A DNA stretch of 36,286 bases from assembly GCA_028284075.1 (NCBI GenBank), contig JANQSL010000169.1, forward strand, positions 1 to 36,286, in the 5' to 3' direction. Below, piece by piece: positions 8,340-15,996 of this stretch (positions are counted from its first letter, which is position 1; the number at the start of each line of letters is the position of its first letter). Both the position numbers and the translations under genes were made by a program. Origin of the DNA: Candidatus Sumerlaeia bacterium. Its GTDB lineage: Bacteria; Sumerlaeota; Sumerlaeia; SLMS01; JAHLLQ01. The notes beneath the pieces are model-generated. The model did no database searches and had not been told where the DNA came from. It saw nothing but the letters and a program-made list of their open reading frames with translations.

Positions 8340-9845
8340 TCAGACCACGCACTCCGCGGCGAGCATACCGCTCTGAAGCGCAAGGTGAAGCGAAGCTCCC
8401 GGGTGTGTGAAACTTCCCGCGTGATACAGTCCTCTCACAACCGGTGACACCTGCGGAGGCCGCAGAAACACTGATCGCCACGCACCCGCCCACGGTCCGT
8501 GCATTGAACCGCTTGCGATGCCGTGCGCCTTTGCGAGTTCCACCGGCGACATGATCACTTCCTCTTCTATGAGCTGCTGCGGTATTCCGATACCGGCACC
8601 CGCAAGTCGTTTCAGAACATGTTCGCGTTGTTCCGCAATACGGTTTCTTGTCCAGTGCCATCGCGGCGTCAGATGGGGTTGCTGCACAACAATGCGAAGG
8701 CCATGGAGGCCTTCCGTTTCGCCATAGTTGAAGACATGGATATCCGGTGATGCGGCGGGAACATGCCATGCATCGATCTGCCGTGCCGTCTCCGCCGGGT
8801 CGGAAGAGAGAAGCATTGTTTCCCGTGCTTCTCCCGGCAGCGAGACGGGTTTACGCACCGTGAGCATCATGACAAACGCCGACCGGCCGGGCTTTCGTTC
8901 TGAAAGACTCCGGGCGACGGACTTGATCGGTTCCGTGGGCGACAGCATGGTTTTCACGACTGTCTCTGGATTGATGGCCGCCACAACGACATCCGTTCGC
9001 AGCGGTTTGAATCCCTGTCCCGCGACAGCACGGACCACGCCGTTTTCCGTTTCGATTTTCGTGACATGCGCACCACAGACAATGCGCACATCCATCAGCG
9101 ACGCCAGTCGCAGCAAAGTGTCACGAATGGCACCCATACCTCCGTCGGGACGGGCAATACCTCGCAGTGCTTCCATGACAAGAGGGTAGACCAGGCCGGA
9201 CGGCGCCCGGAAAGGAGACACGCCACGGCGCGAAGCGAGCCACGCAAAGACCTGACGGACCCCTCGTTCGTCGTGGAATCGTTGTCGCAGCCATCCGTCC
9301 AAATGGCGTGGACTCAGAACGGTCGTGACAAAAGGGAGTGCGGACGGTGAACCGCCGCATGCGGGCAATCCTCGCCAACCGCGGCCGGGCTGCGCTGTAA
9401 ATCGTTCGTCGGCAGCTCGCGCGCGAGACTCCCACCGGCGCCACAGCGTATTCAGCCGGTGTGCGTCCTTTTTGGAGAAACGGGCAATCTCCTCCGCAAG
9501 GCGGTCCGGAGAGGTATGGACTGTCAGACGTTCACCATCGGGAAAGACGAGGTTTGCAGGTGAGTCCAGCCGCCGGAGTTCGATGAAATCACTCAGACGG
9601 TGACCCGCGCGAGCGAAGAGCCGCCCAAGAGCCTGCGGGCCGGCAATGGATTCCTCTCCGGAGCTGAAGGCAAAGGGACCCAGCACCACGGGTATCAGCC
9701 GGCCTCCGGCAACGGACGCCTGTTCAAGGACACGGACACGGGCTCCACGGGCCGCCAGCACAATGGCTGCCGCCAGTCCCGCGGCGCCGCTGCCGATGAC
9801 CACGGCACGTCGTCCGTCCAGTGATCCGTCGGAGAAGATTTTCAA
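8340..9845 (-). CDS. CrtI-like FAD-dependent oxidoreductase (phytoene-desaturase family)
   Basis: A flavoprotein of the amine-oxidase/phytoene-desaturase superfamily. It shows the N-terminal dinucleotide fold VVIGSGAAGLAAAIVLAARG, the acidic EQASVAGGR that follows it, and the family C-terminal block GLYHAGSFTHPGASLHLALQ that closes the FAD site. CrtI relatives desaturate or isomerise carotenoids, or saturate polyprenyl lipids. The substrate cannot be told here, and no phytoene synthase or other carotenoid gene is in the window. Start choice: TTG 9845 sits close to the Rossmann fold. A longer frame reaches TTG 9944, but that codon lies in the U-run of a terminator-like hairpin and the extra 33 residues are Arg/Ser-rich. 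First gene of the operon with GT39 and the ABC exporter. Confidence 0.85.
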   Translation of the reverse strand: MKIFSDGSLDGRRAVVIGSGAAGLAAAIVLAARGARVRVLEQASVAGGRLIPVVLGPFAFSSGEESIAGPQALGRLFARAGHRLSDFIELRRLDSPANLVFPDGERLTVHTSPDRLAEEIARFSKKDAHRLNTLWRRWESRARAADERFTAQPGRGWRGLPACGGSPSALPFVTTVLSPRHLDGWLRQRFHDERGVRQVFAWLASRRGVSPFRAPSGLVYPLVMEALRGIARPDGGMGAIRDTLLRLASLMDVRIVCGAHVTKIETENGVVRAVAGQGFKPLRTDVVVAAINPETVVKTMLSPTEPIKSVARSLSERKPGRSAFVMMLTVRKPVSLPGEARETMLLSSDPAETARQIDAWHVPAASPDIHVFNYGETEGLHGLRIVVQQPHLTPRWHWTRNRIAEQREHVLKRLAGAGIGIPQQLIEEEVIMSPVELAKAHGIASGSMHGPWAGAWRSVFLRPPQVSPVVRGLYHAGSFTHPGASLHLALQSGMLAAECVV

Positions 9846-9941
9846 CCTGATCGACCCCCGTGAAGGCGAATACCTCGAACCTTCCCGGCGGCGGCGCAAC
9901 AGACGCAGCAGGAAACTGGGGTCGTGTCGGGATGTTTGACT

Positions 9942-9980
9942 CAAAACAAACCGGCCGAGAGCATTTCGCCCCCGGCCGAT
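9942..9980 (-). terminator. Terminator-like hairpin after methyltransferase gene
   Basis: On the minus strand, CGGCCG (9973-9978) and CGGCCG (9952-9957) can pair across a 15-base loop, followed by GTTTGTTTTGAG. It lies about 40 bases after the methyltransferase stop, so it fits as its Rho-independent terminator. It overlaps the longest possible start of the CrtI-like gene. Confidence 0.55.
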
Positions 9981-10018
9981 TTTACTGACTCATTTCTCTA
10001 ACCATTTGGTAACGCGGC

Positions 10019-11095
10019 TTATCTCTTTCGCGCGATGAAGTAGTCATTTTGAAAGTCATGCTCGAGTTGCTTCACTTCGACATTCTCAAACCCGGCTTCG
10101 GCAAGCATCTCCAGCGCTTTTTCCAGGCCCCATGCCGCGCCCAGGCCCATGCCTCCGGCGGCAAGCGACACTGACATGCAATGCATGCAGGAAATCGTGT
10201 AGATGAAAGGCGCGAGAGGGTGATCCAGGTTGTTTTCGAGTCTGCTTGATGCGCGAATGTCCTGCATCATATAGATTCCGTCGTCCTTGAGTGCGCGGCG
10301 AATGTTGGAGAGCACGACATCCGGCCGAGCCTGATCGTGAATGGCATCGAACGTGCAGATCAGATCGAAGCGGCTCTCATCCCGGATTTGTGCCGCGTCC
10401 TGTTGAACAAACGTGACATTCTTAACGCCCATCTCCGCCGCAAAAGCGTTGGCGTTGGCAACCGCCTCTTTCGTCAGGTCATAGCCGGTGAAGCGGCTTT
10501 TTGGAAATGCCTTTGCCATGGTGCAGAGGGAGCGGCCGCTTCCGCATCCGAGGTCCAGAACCTCGATTCCTTCTCCCAAACGATCGACAATTCCGGGAAT
10601 GGCGGGAAGAATTGCATCCAGCAGTGCGGCCGTGGTTGTTTGTCCGCTTTCCTCCGCCATGACTTCGTGGAAGCGCCGGTATTCCTCGTACTTAACGCCG
10701 CCTCCGTCACGAAAGCACTCGATAATGCGAGGCTCGATGAATCCCAGTTCGGCGATCCACTGCATCATGGCTCCCATGTTGTTGGGTGTGGCGGCGCGGG
10801 TCAGTACGGCCGCGTGTTCGTTCGGGAGTGTGTATGCTTCGGTCGTTGCGTCGTAGTTTATGATTTGGCCGGTGACCATCGCGCCGAGCCACTCGCGCAC
10901 ATAACGCTCGTTCAGATTTCCCTCTTTCGCAATACGGGCACTGGTCGCGGGACCAATACGGTGCATTGTGTCGAAGAGGCCTGTCTGGTGACCGATGGAG
11001 ATCATGAGCGAAAGGGCGCTGCTGTTGAAGAATCCAAGGAGTCGCTCCGAGAATTCATCGGTTGAGTACTGCGTGGGAATGCACTGATTACACAT
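10019..11095 (-). CDS. Winged-helix class I SAM-dependent methyltransferase (Rv2258c-like)
   Basis: A 358-residue protein with two parts. The N-terminal 90 or so residues form a helix-rich winged-helix segment (ALSLMISIGHQTGLFDTM, NLNERYVREWLGAMV). Then comes a Rossmann methyltransferase with motif I VLDLGCGSGR near residue 180, the acidic GYDLT after strand 2, FDLICTFDAIHD and the late ALKDDGIYMMQD strand. This layout matches the Rv2258c-type family. Its substrate is not known. The ATG at 11095 has GGAG nine bases upstream and gives a Cys-containing N-terminus MCNQC; upstream frame to 11200 lacks family sequence. A terminator-like hairpin follows. It lies 230 bases downstream of the GPP34 gene and may be transcribed separately. 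Confidence 0.85.
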   Translation of the reverse strand: MCNQCIPTQYSTDEFSERLLGFFNSSALSLMISIGHQTGLFDTMHRIGPATSARIAKEGNLNERYVREWLGAMVTGQIINYDATTEAYTLPNEHAAVLTRAATPNNMGAMMQWIAELGFIEPRIIECFRDGGGVKYEEYRRFHEVMAEESGQTTTAALLDAILPAIPGIVDRLGEGIEVLDLGCGSGRSLCTMAKAFPKSRFTGYDLTKEAVANANAFAAEMGVKNVTFVQQDAAQIRDESRFDLICTFDAIHDQARPDVVLSNIRRALKDDGIYMMQDIRASSRLENNLDHPLAPFIYTISCMHCMSVSLAAGGMGLGAAWGLEKALEMLAEAGFENVEVKQLEHDFQNDYFIARKR

Positions 11096-11325
11096 AAACG
11101 GGGCTCCGCTGTTTTCTGTTGTATCTGAAGTCCTGCAGTACGGCAGGGTATTCCGCCGTTGGGCGGGGAGGTACGAGTCCTGATGGTCCGCGACAACCAC
11201 AATTCCGACGTGGTCCGTTGAATTGTCCGATGCAGGACGTGACCTGCCAACTGTGACGCATATCGTCTCGGCGAACTGTGCTCATGGACGAGCAGTGTGA
11301 GCGATTCGGCTTTGCAGGAGAGTTG

Positions 11326-12009
11326 TCAGCTCGAGGGGGTGACGATAACGGGGAGGACGGCGGTCATGATGAAGACCGCCTGGATTGCCTCGATCGCTTC
11401 CTTTGCTCCCTTGATGACGACATCGCCTTTGCCGATCGTGGCAAGACGCTCCTTGTATTTTCGCGTGTAGCTTTTACCAAGGACACGGACGAGAATGTCC
11501 GTCTGGTGAGCCAGCGCCACAAGAACGGCGGTACGCGCATCGACATCGCCCGTGCTTTCGATGGCCTGTTGCAGACGGGAAAGCAGCTCGGCTTCGGGAG
11601 CATGATCGATTTCGGGATAAACCTTCTTTTTGAAGATCAGCAGAATGGTTTTCTCATCCGCGCGGAGAATGCGGTGATCAACCAACGCGGCAGCGGTTCG
11701 ATGCCGGAGGTCCTTCAAGCCCGAGAATTTGGATACCCAGTGAGTTGCGGATCGGTCTTTTCGCGATTGCGCGAGCATTACATGGCATTCCGCCAGCAGT
11801 GGGTGCTCTGGAGGGTGTTCGTTCACCGTTCGCATGATGGATTTTTTGTTGGAAACCTGCTCTATCCAAACGTGGCCACCGATGATCAGTTCCGCGAGCA
11901 ACGCTGCACCCAGGGCCATGTCCACCCACGCTGTATGATACGATCCTTCACGATCCTTCAGAGCAAGTAAGAGGATTTCCTCGTGCAGAAGAAGGGATGG
12001 CGCGGACAT
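11326..12009 (-). CDS. GPP34 (Golgi phosphoprotein 3-like) family protein
   Basis: A 227-residue protein matching the GPP34 fold: it opens with SLLLHEEILLLALKDREG, continues with ALGAALLAELIIGGHVWIE, and ends with the hydrophobic IEAIQAVFIMTAVLPVIV helix region typical of the family. In eukaryotes GOLPH3 binds PI4P at the Golgi and holds glycosyltransferases there. Bacterial members have no settled role, so any membrane-lipid function here is inference. The opposite strand also has a long open frame, but it carries no family features while this one does. The start at ATG 12009 has only a weak ribosome site. Its neighbours are a TM-anchored unknown upstream and a methyltransferase downstream, both on the same strand. 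Confidence 0.85.
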   Translation of the reverse strand: MSAPSLLLHEEILLLALKDREGSYHTAWVDMALGAALLAELIIGGHVWIEQVSNKKSIMRTVNEHPPEHPLLAECHVMLAQSRKDRSATHWVSKFSGLKDLRHRTAAALVDHRILRADEKTILLIFKKKVYPEIDHAPEAELLSRLQQAIESTGDVDARTAVLVALAHQTDILVRVLGKSYTRKYKERLATIGKGDVVIKGAKEAIEAIQAVFIMTAVLPVIVTPSS

Positions 12010-12065
12010 GAGGAACTGACCTTTCGTAAAGTGGATTCAAACACCCTACGTTGCAACCCGTTGTC

Positions 12066-12701
12066 TTATTCAACCGATGCGGGTGGTGGTTCGTCCAGTG
12101 ATTCGACCCGATCGCTGAAGAGGGTCTCCCACACTTCCGGGTCAAGGATCGCCGCTCCGGAAATGCTGAAAGCGTAGACGGAGTTTCCCTCTCTCGCGAC
12201 AAAAAGATGGCCGATCGGTTTGTCGCTTTCATACAGAACGCCAAACCGCGACATGTCTCCCGCCTGGTAGAAATCATTGTCCTCCTCGAAGGTCGCTCCG
12301 GGACCCAGGCTCAGTGCGGTTTTCATGAGATTCCACTCTATCCCGAAGACCATATCCGCATCATCGTCCGTGACTTCATGGCTGACGGTGGTTGTGATAA
12401 AGGGGTGGGCGGTCATTCCGGGATCGTAGGCATAGTCGATTTCCGAGCTTCCATCGATGTATTCGATCCGTGTGAATTTCTCCGCCACTGCCAGGGGAAT
12501 AAAACCTCCCGCATGGGGCGCCACGTCCGCGGCCGTGACCAGCAGTTCGCGGTCAGCGGCGGTTACGTCCACTTTATCCATTCCAACCGTTACGGCGGCG
12601 AAGACTCCGAGACCGATGAGCAGTGCTCCGACGACACACGGCAGAATAACGGCTGCCGCGACGGCGAGTACGATCAGGATCGTTTTCCTGCGTTTTGTCA
12701 T
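12066..12701 (-). CDS. Unknown protein with N-terminal TM region
   Basis: A 211-residue frame from ATG 12701. It starts with a basic MTKRRKT followed by a long hydrophobic stretch (TILIVLAVAAAVILPCVVGALLIGLGVFAAV), then a soluble, probably extracytoplasmic domain rich in Asp and Thr with EKFTRIEYIDGS and FYQAGDMSRFGVLYES segments, and ends in an acidic Pro-rich tail. I do not recognise a family. The frame is open upstream to 12758, but that part is less likely coding. It is divergent from the ECF sigma factor gene with 187 bases between the starts, so the sigma factor could control it; that is inference. Confidence 0.7.
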   Translation of the reverse strand: MTKRRKTILIVLAVAAAVILPCVVGALLIGLGVFAAVTVGMDKVDVTAADRELLVTAADVAPHAGGFIPLAVAEKFTRIEYIDGSSEIDYAYDPGMTAHPFITTTVSHEVTDDDADMVFGIEWNLMKTALSLGPGATFEEDNDFYQAGDMSRFGVLYESDKPIGHLFVAREGNSVYAFSISGAAILDPEVWETLFSDRVESLDEPPPASVE

Positions 12702-12888
12702 AACGGGTTCGCCTGGCTCAGGGAAGAGACAGAGCAGATTCCGTCTCCTCGGAGCCATCGAATTCCCTTTTCAGGGACAATAAAATGGCGTCGGACCTCA
12801 ACATTCCTGGTGCGCTGGCCGTTTCCTGGTGTAGAGTTACTATCAGGCGGAATACCCCCGCCACCCATGCCGTAATGGGAGATATACA

Positions 12889-13443
12889 ATGATCAATCGT
12901 GAAGTGGAATACAATGAACTGATTCAACCCCTCGAAGACCAGATGATTCGGACAATCTGGAGAATCGTCCGTGATGCTGATGATGCCGACGACGCAATGC
13001 AGGAGGCTCTGACGACGATGTGGCGGCGGTTTGAACGCATCAGCCATCATCCCAATCCCCGTGCGCTGATTCTGCGGATCTGTATTAATTCGGCGTGCGA
13101 TGTGCTGCGCAGGAAGCAGCGTGTGAAAAGGGTGGAGGAAGACGATCAGCTCTACGACGATTTACGAGACGCCATCAAGCGTCCCGCCTTGACGCCAAGA
13201 CAGGCTCTGGAGTCTGAAGACCTTGAACTGGAAATTATGACCGCCATTGAACACCTTTCTCCTCAGCAATCCGTTGCCGTTCGCCTGCGTCTTGTGGAAC
13301 GCTTCGACTACAGTGACATCGCCGATGTTCTTGACTGCAGCGAGGCGACGGCGCGAACCCACGTGGCGCGAGGCCGCCACCGGTTGCAGGAGGTGTTGGC
13401 GCATCTGGCGCCAAAACCCTTTCCGAAAGCGGCGGAGGCATGA
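12889..13443 (+). CDS. ECF-type RNA polymerase sigma factor (RpoE-like)
   Basis: A 184-residue extracytoplasmic-function sigma factor with only sigma2 and sigma4 domains. Region 2 shows RIVRDADDADDAMQEALTTM and the DNA-melting ILRICINSACDVLRRK. Region 4 shows the HTH FDYSDIADVLDCSEATARTH followed by ARGRHRLQEVL. ATG 12889 is preceded by GGGAGA at good distance. Its stop overlaps the next gene's start in an ATGA, a common arrangement of sigma factor and anti-sigma factor. The upstream 187-bp divergent region would hold its promoter; I see a GGCGG/CCGCC hairpin there but no promoter I trust. The target regulon is unknown. Confidence 0.93.
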   Translation: MINREVEYNELIQPLEDQMIRTIWRIVRDADDADDAMQEALTTMWRRFERISHHPNPRALILRICINSACDVLRRKQRVKRVEEDDQLYDDLRDAIKRPALTPRQALESEDLELEIMTAIEHLSPQQSVAVRLRLVERFDYSDIADVLDCSEATARTHVARGRHRLQEVLAHLAPKPFPKAAEA

Positions 13444-13712
13444 CTCGCAAGGACCCTCGTGAGGCTTTCAATGACCTGGTTCGAAAGCGCCAGGGAACTC
13501 CGGTGCCGTCGGATGTGGAAGACCGGCTGCGGGCGCGGCTCCATGCGTTCCGTGAGGACCTGGAGCTGCGCGATGCGAATCCGCTGCTTCCGCGGCGGCC
13601 CCGCTTTGGCAGGCCGGCCAGCCGGTCGGCTGCCTGGAAGCCTCTGTTTTTTGCGGCAGTCGTTGTTGCCGCTCTCGTCGTCGCTGTTTTGGTCCTCAGC
13701 GGCAGGCTGTGA
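13440..13712 (+). CDS. Small TM protein, probable anti-sigma factor
   Basis: A 90-residue protein translationally coupled to the ECF sigma factor by a 4-base overlap. The first 65 residues are soluble, highly charged and helical (EDRLRARLHAFREDLELRD). One membrane helix follows (KPLFFAAVVVAALVVAVLVL) and the protein ends almost at once (SGRL). There is therefore virtually no extracytoplasmic sensor domain, and the zinc-binding HxxxCxxC of ZAS anti-sigma factors is absent. The call as anti-sigma factor rests on gene position and topology, not on sequence family. Confidence 0.7.
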   Translation: MTRKDPREAFNDLVRKRQGTPVPSDVEDRLRARLHAFREDLELRDANPLLPRRPRFGRPASRSAAWKPLFFAAVVVAALVVAVLVLSGRL

Positions 13713-13717
13713 AGCCG

Positions 13718-13748
13718 TTGGCGCGATTCGCGCCGTCTCTGTTTTTTC
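13718..13748 (+). terminator. Probable Rho-independent terminator of the sigma/anti-sigma operon
   Basis: A perfect GGCGCG-ATT-CGCGCC hairpin (13720-13734) starts a few bases after the stop at 13712. It is followed by GTCTCTGTTTTTT, so the T-run begins about seven bases past the stem. Confidence 0.6.
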
Positions 13749-14002
13749 TTCTCATGGCATGCGCTCTCAGGCAGTTTCTCCAAAGCCGGATCCATTCGTG
13801 TTCCGTGCCGAACTCAAGACGGTCATAAACTGATCCACCAGCCTGTTCTGTACTCTTTTTCCTCACAATCACTTTGAGAACTTTGCAAGACAATACGATG
13901 ACGCTTGCGATGAGATCTGATTGGTGACCAAACTAAAGCCGGTCGCGGGAGACAGTTTGGTATTCTTTCGTAACCGAGATGCATCGGATCCGAGGAGGGA
14001 TC
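13749..14002. other. Intergenic region upstream of the metzincin gene
   Basis: No gene is supported here. It contains an exact 8-bp inverted repeat, ACCAAACT (13927-13934) and AGTTTGGT (13954-13961), 19 bases apart and about 40 bases before the start codon. This could be an operator or a leader hairpin. No confident -35/-10 pair is visible. Confidence 0.4.
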
Positions 14003-15832
14003 ATGAAAGCCCGGTATGATGTCCGCCCCTTTGTGGCGGGCATGGTTATCTGTACAACAACACCTCTCATCGCACAGCCACCCCACACACATTCGCTTCT
14101 TTGCGGCGTCGGACCGGAAAGAAACCGTATGGAGTTACTCCTGAAGTCGCACAAGGGAGTTATAACGCCAGTCACCGAACAGGAACCGAACGATTCAAAC
14201 GCGACGGCTCAGCATCTCCCGCTGGGCTTCGATGCCGGCGAATTTCAAACCATTGTCGTTAATGCAACGGCACCGTATCAGGTTTCCGCAAAGTCACTCG
14301 CCATCGAAAGCGAAAACAACGGCTCGATTCCTCTGGCGGAGACACTGCCACTGGTTGCGAATCAGGCGGACCTCGTGGAAATCACAAATCACGAAATCAC
14401 TGCCGGAGCCACACCGGATGTTGACGGCTTTACGTTTACCGTCGGCCCGGATCAGTTCATGAGTTTTCGTTTCATTGCGGGAACCCTTCAGGATCACTAC
14501 TTTCTCCTTTATGATTCCACTGGTGACCTGATTTTCGCAACAGCGCTCGATTTCGTGCGCTTCAACACGGGCTCAACCGGCGGCACCTACACGTTGCTGT
14601 TCAAGGGATGGGGCGTTGACGGGCCGACCAATCCCTTTGACTGGACAACAGCCTCGGGTTCCGGCGATGCGGGCACCTACAGTCTGGAAATCGGCTTCGA
14701 TGCGCTGGACAGTGACTGGTACTCGGTGGATCTCGAACCCGGAGACATCGTCGGCGGCATGGGCGGCAACACGGACTTCGTGCCGTTGATGAGTTTCTAT
14801 CGTCCCAATGACGAGCTTGCCGTCTCGTCCTATGGTGTGGCGTTTTATCCCTATCCGGAGGAAAGTCCGCTGCCGTTTCTCGGAGTGGGTTTCTTTTCCT
14901 ACATCGCGGAGGAGGCGGGCCGCCATACCATCAACATGGAAAACGGCTTCGGTTCCTATCCGCTGGAACTTCATGTCTACAGGCCGCCGATTCAGTCGGA
15001 GAATGAGTCGGTGGGCCAGAAGCTGTTTCTCGATTTCAACGGTGTGACCATGAACATGTGGAACTTCACCGGACCGAACGAGGATCGGACGCTTTCTCCT
15101 CTTTCCGCCTTCCTGGATGAATGGGGACTTCAGCCTTCGGATGAGGATGCCGTGATCGACTCGATCATCGCGACCGTGGAGGAAAATCTCCGGGATGACT
15201 TGAGGGCTCTCGGATATAACGGCGACCGAAGTTCGTCAGGCGTTCATGGGGAGTTCGATCTGGAAATCCTCAACAGCCGCGATCACGCCGACCCCTGGGG
15301 AGAGCCCAATGTCAGTCGAATCGTGATTGGAGGAAGCATCGTGGAAGGCGGGTTCTTCTTCGATTTCATCGGGATTGCGGAGTCGATCGACCCTGGAAAC
15401 TTTGGCCGGGAGGAAACCGCCATTGTCCTGCTGGACGTGCTTTCGGGCGATCCCGGTATTTGGGGAAATTCCTCGTTGAACAGCTATTCTCTCGCTCCGG
15501 GTGCGTCGAAGATCGATCTGGTGGGGCGGGCGGTGGGCAACATTGTCGCTCACGAAGCAGGCCACTTCTTCGGGTGCTGGCACACACAGAATCTGAACGG
15601 AACTCCGTCCATTATGGATCAGGGTGGGGATCTGCCGACGCTGATCGGAGTGGGTGATGACGGCATCTTCGGAAACGGGGATGATATCGACACGGATTTC
15701 GTGACGGATGATTTTGCTTTCTTCGAGTTGTTTTTCGGAAAGGAAAACACGGCGAACGTCCTCTCATGGGGACTCGCCACCGGAGCCACTGCTCCAGCTT
15801 CCGTTCGTGATTGGGGGGGGTACGAAAGGTAG
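14003..15832 (+). CDS. Secreted metzincin-type zinc metalloprotease with W-type tail
   Basis: A 609-residue exported protein. ATG 14003 follows a strong GAGGAGG. It has a signal peptide (VAGMVICTTTPLIAQ), then two repeat-like N-terminal modules resembling pre-peptidase (PPC) domains (EQEPNDSNATAQHLPLGF and ENNGSIPLAETLPL...DVDGFTFTVGPDQ). The protease domain carries the full metzincin zinc motif HEAGHFFGCWH at residue 517 (15551-15583) and a Met-turn SIMDQGG with Met 538. All three His ligands and the catalytic Glu are present. The C-terminus is APASVRDWGGYER. Its tandem neighbour at 15997 is a paralogue with the site destroyed. It is probably exported and perhaps surface-held. The substrate is unknown. 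Confidence 0.9.
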   Translation: MKARYDVRPFVAGMVICTTTPLIAQPPHTHSLLCGVGPERNRMELLLKSHKGVITPVTEQEPNDSNATAQHLPLGFDAGEFQTIVVNATAPYQVSAKSLAIESENNGSIPLAETLPLVANQADLVEITNHEITAGATPDVDGFTFTVGPDQFMSFRFIAGTLQDHYFLLYDSTGDLIFATALDFVRFNTGSTGGTYTLLFKGWGVDGPTNPFDWTTASGSGDAGTYSLEIGFDALDSDWYSVDLEPGDIVGGMGGNTDFVPLMSFYRPNDELAVSSYGVAFYPYPEESPLPFLGVGFFSYIAEEAGRHTINMENGFGSYPLELHVYRPPIQSENESVGQKLFLDFNGVTMNMWNFTGPNEDRTLSPLSAFLDEWGLQPSDEDAVIDSIIATVEENLRDDLRALGYNGDRSSSGVHGEFDLEILNSRDHADPWGEPNVSRIVIGGSIVEGGFFFDFIGIAESIDPGNFGREETAIVLLDVLSGDPGIWGNSSLNSYSLAPGASKIDLVGRAVGNIVAHEAGHFFGCWHTQNLNGTPSIMDQGGDLPTLIGVGDDGIFGNGDDIDTDFVTDDFAFFELFFGKENTANVLSWGLATGATAPASVRDWGGYER

Positions 15833-15862
15833 CGTTACCAGAGCCATGACGGACAACGTGAC

Positions 15863-15907
15863 GACCGAAACCTGGCGCCCGATTCATCACGTCGCCAGCC
15901 TTTCGGT
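15863..15907 (+). terminator. Long imperfect hairpin between the metzincin paralogues
   Basis: ACCGAAA (15863-15869) pairs with TTTCGGT (15901-15907), and inside it CTGGCG (15871-15876) pairs with CGCCAG (15892-15897). The loop is 15 bases. The 3' side runs into TTTGTCC, a poor U-run. It may be a weak terminator or an mRNA-stability hairpin between the two duplicated genes. Confidence 0.45.
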
Positions 15908-15996
15908 TTGTCCGGCCGGATCAGTTCCGGATTAGACTTGACAATGACATTGCTCGGCGGTCTTCACACTCCATTCTGTATGGTGGGAGTGGGATT

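Noticed and set aside
11278-11970. A 230-codon plus-strand frame opposite the GPP34 gene
   Set aside because: The minus-strand product has GPP34 family sequence from end to end; the plus-strand product has none.
15938-15943. TTGACA upstream of the pseudo-metzincin as a -35 box
   Set aside because: No acceptable -10 box lies 16-18 bases downstream, so I do not call a promoter.
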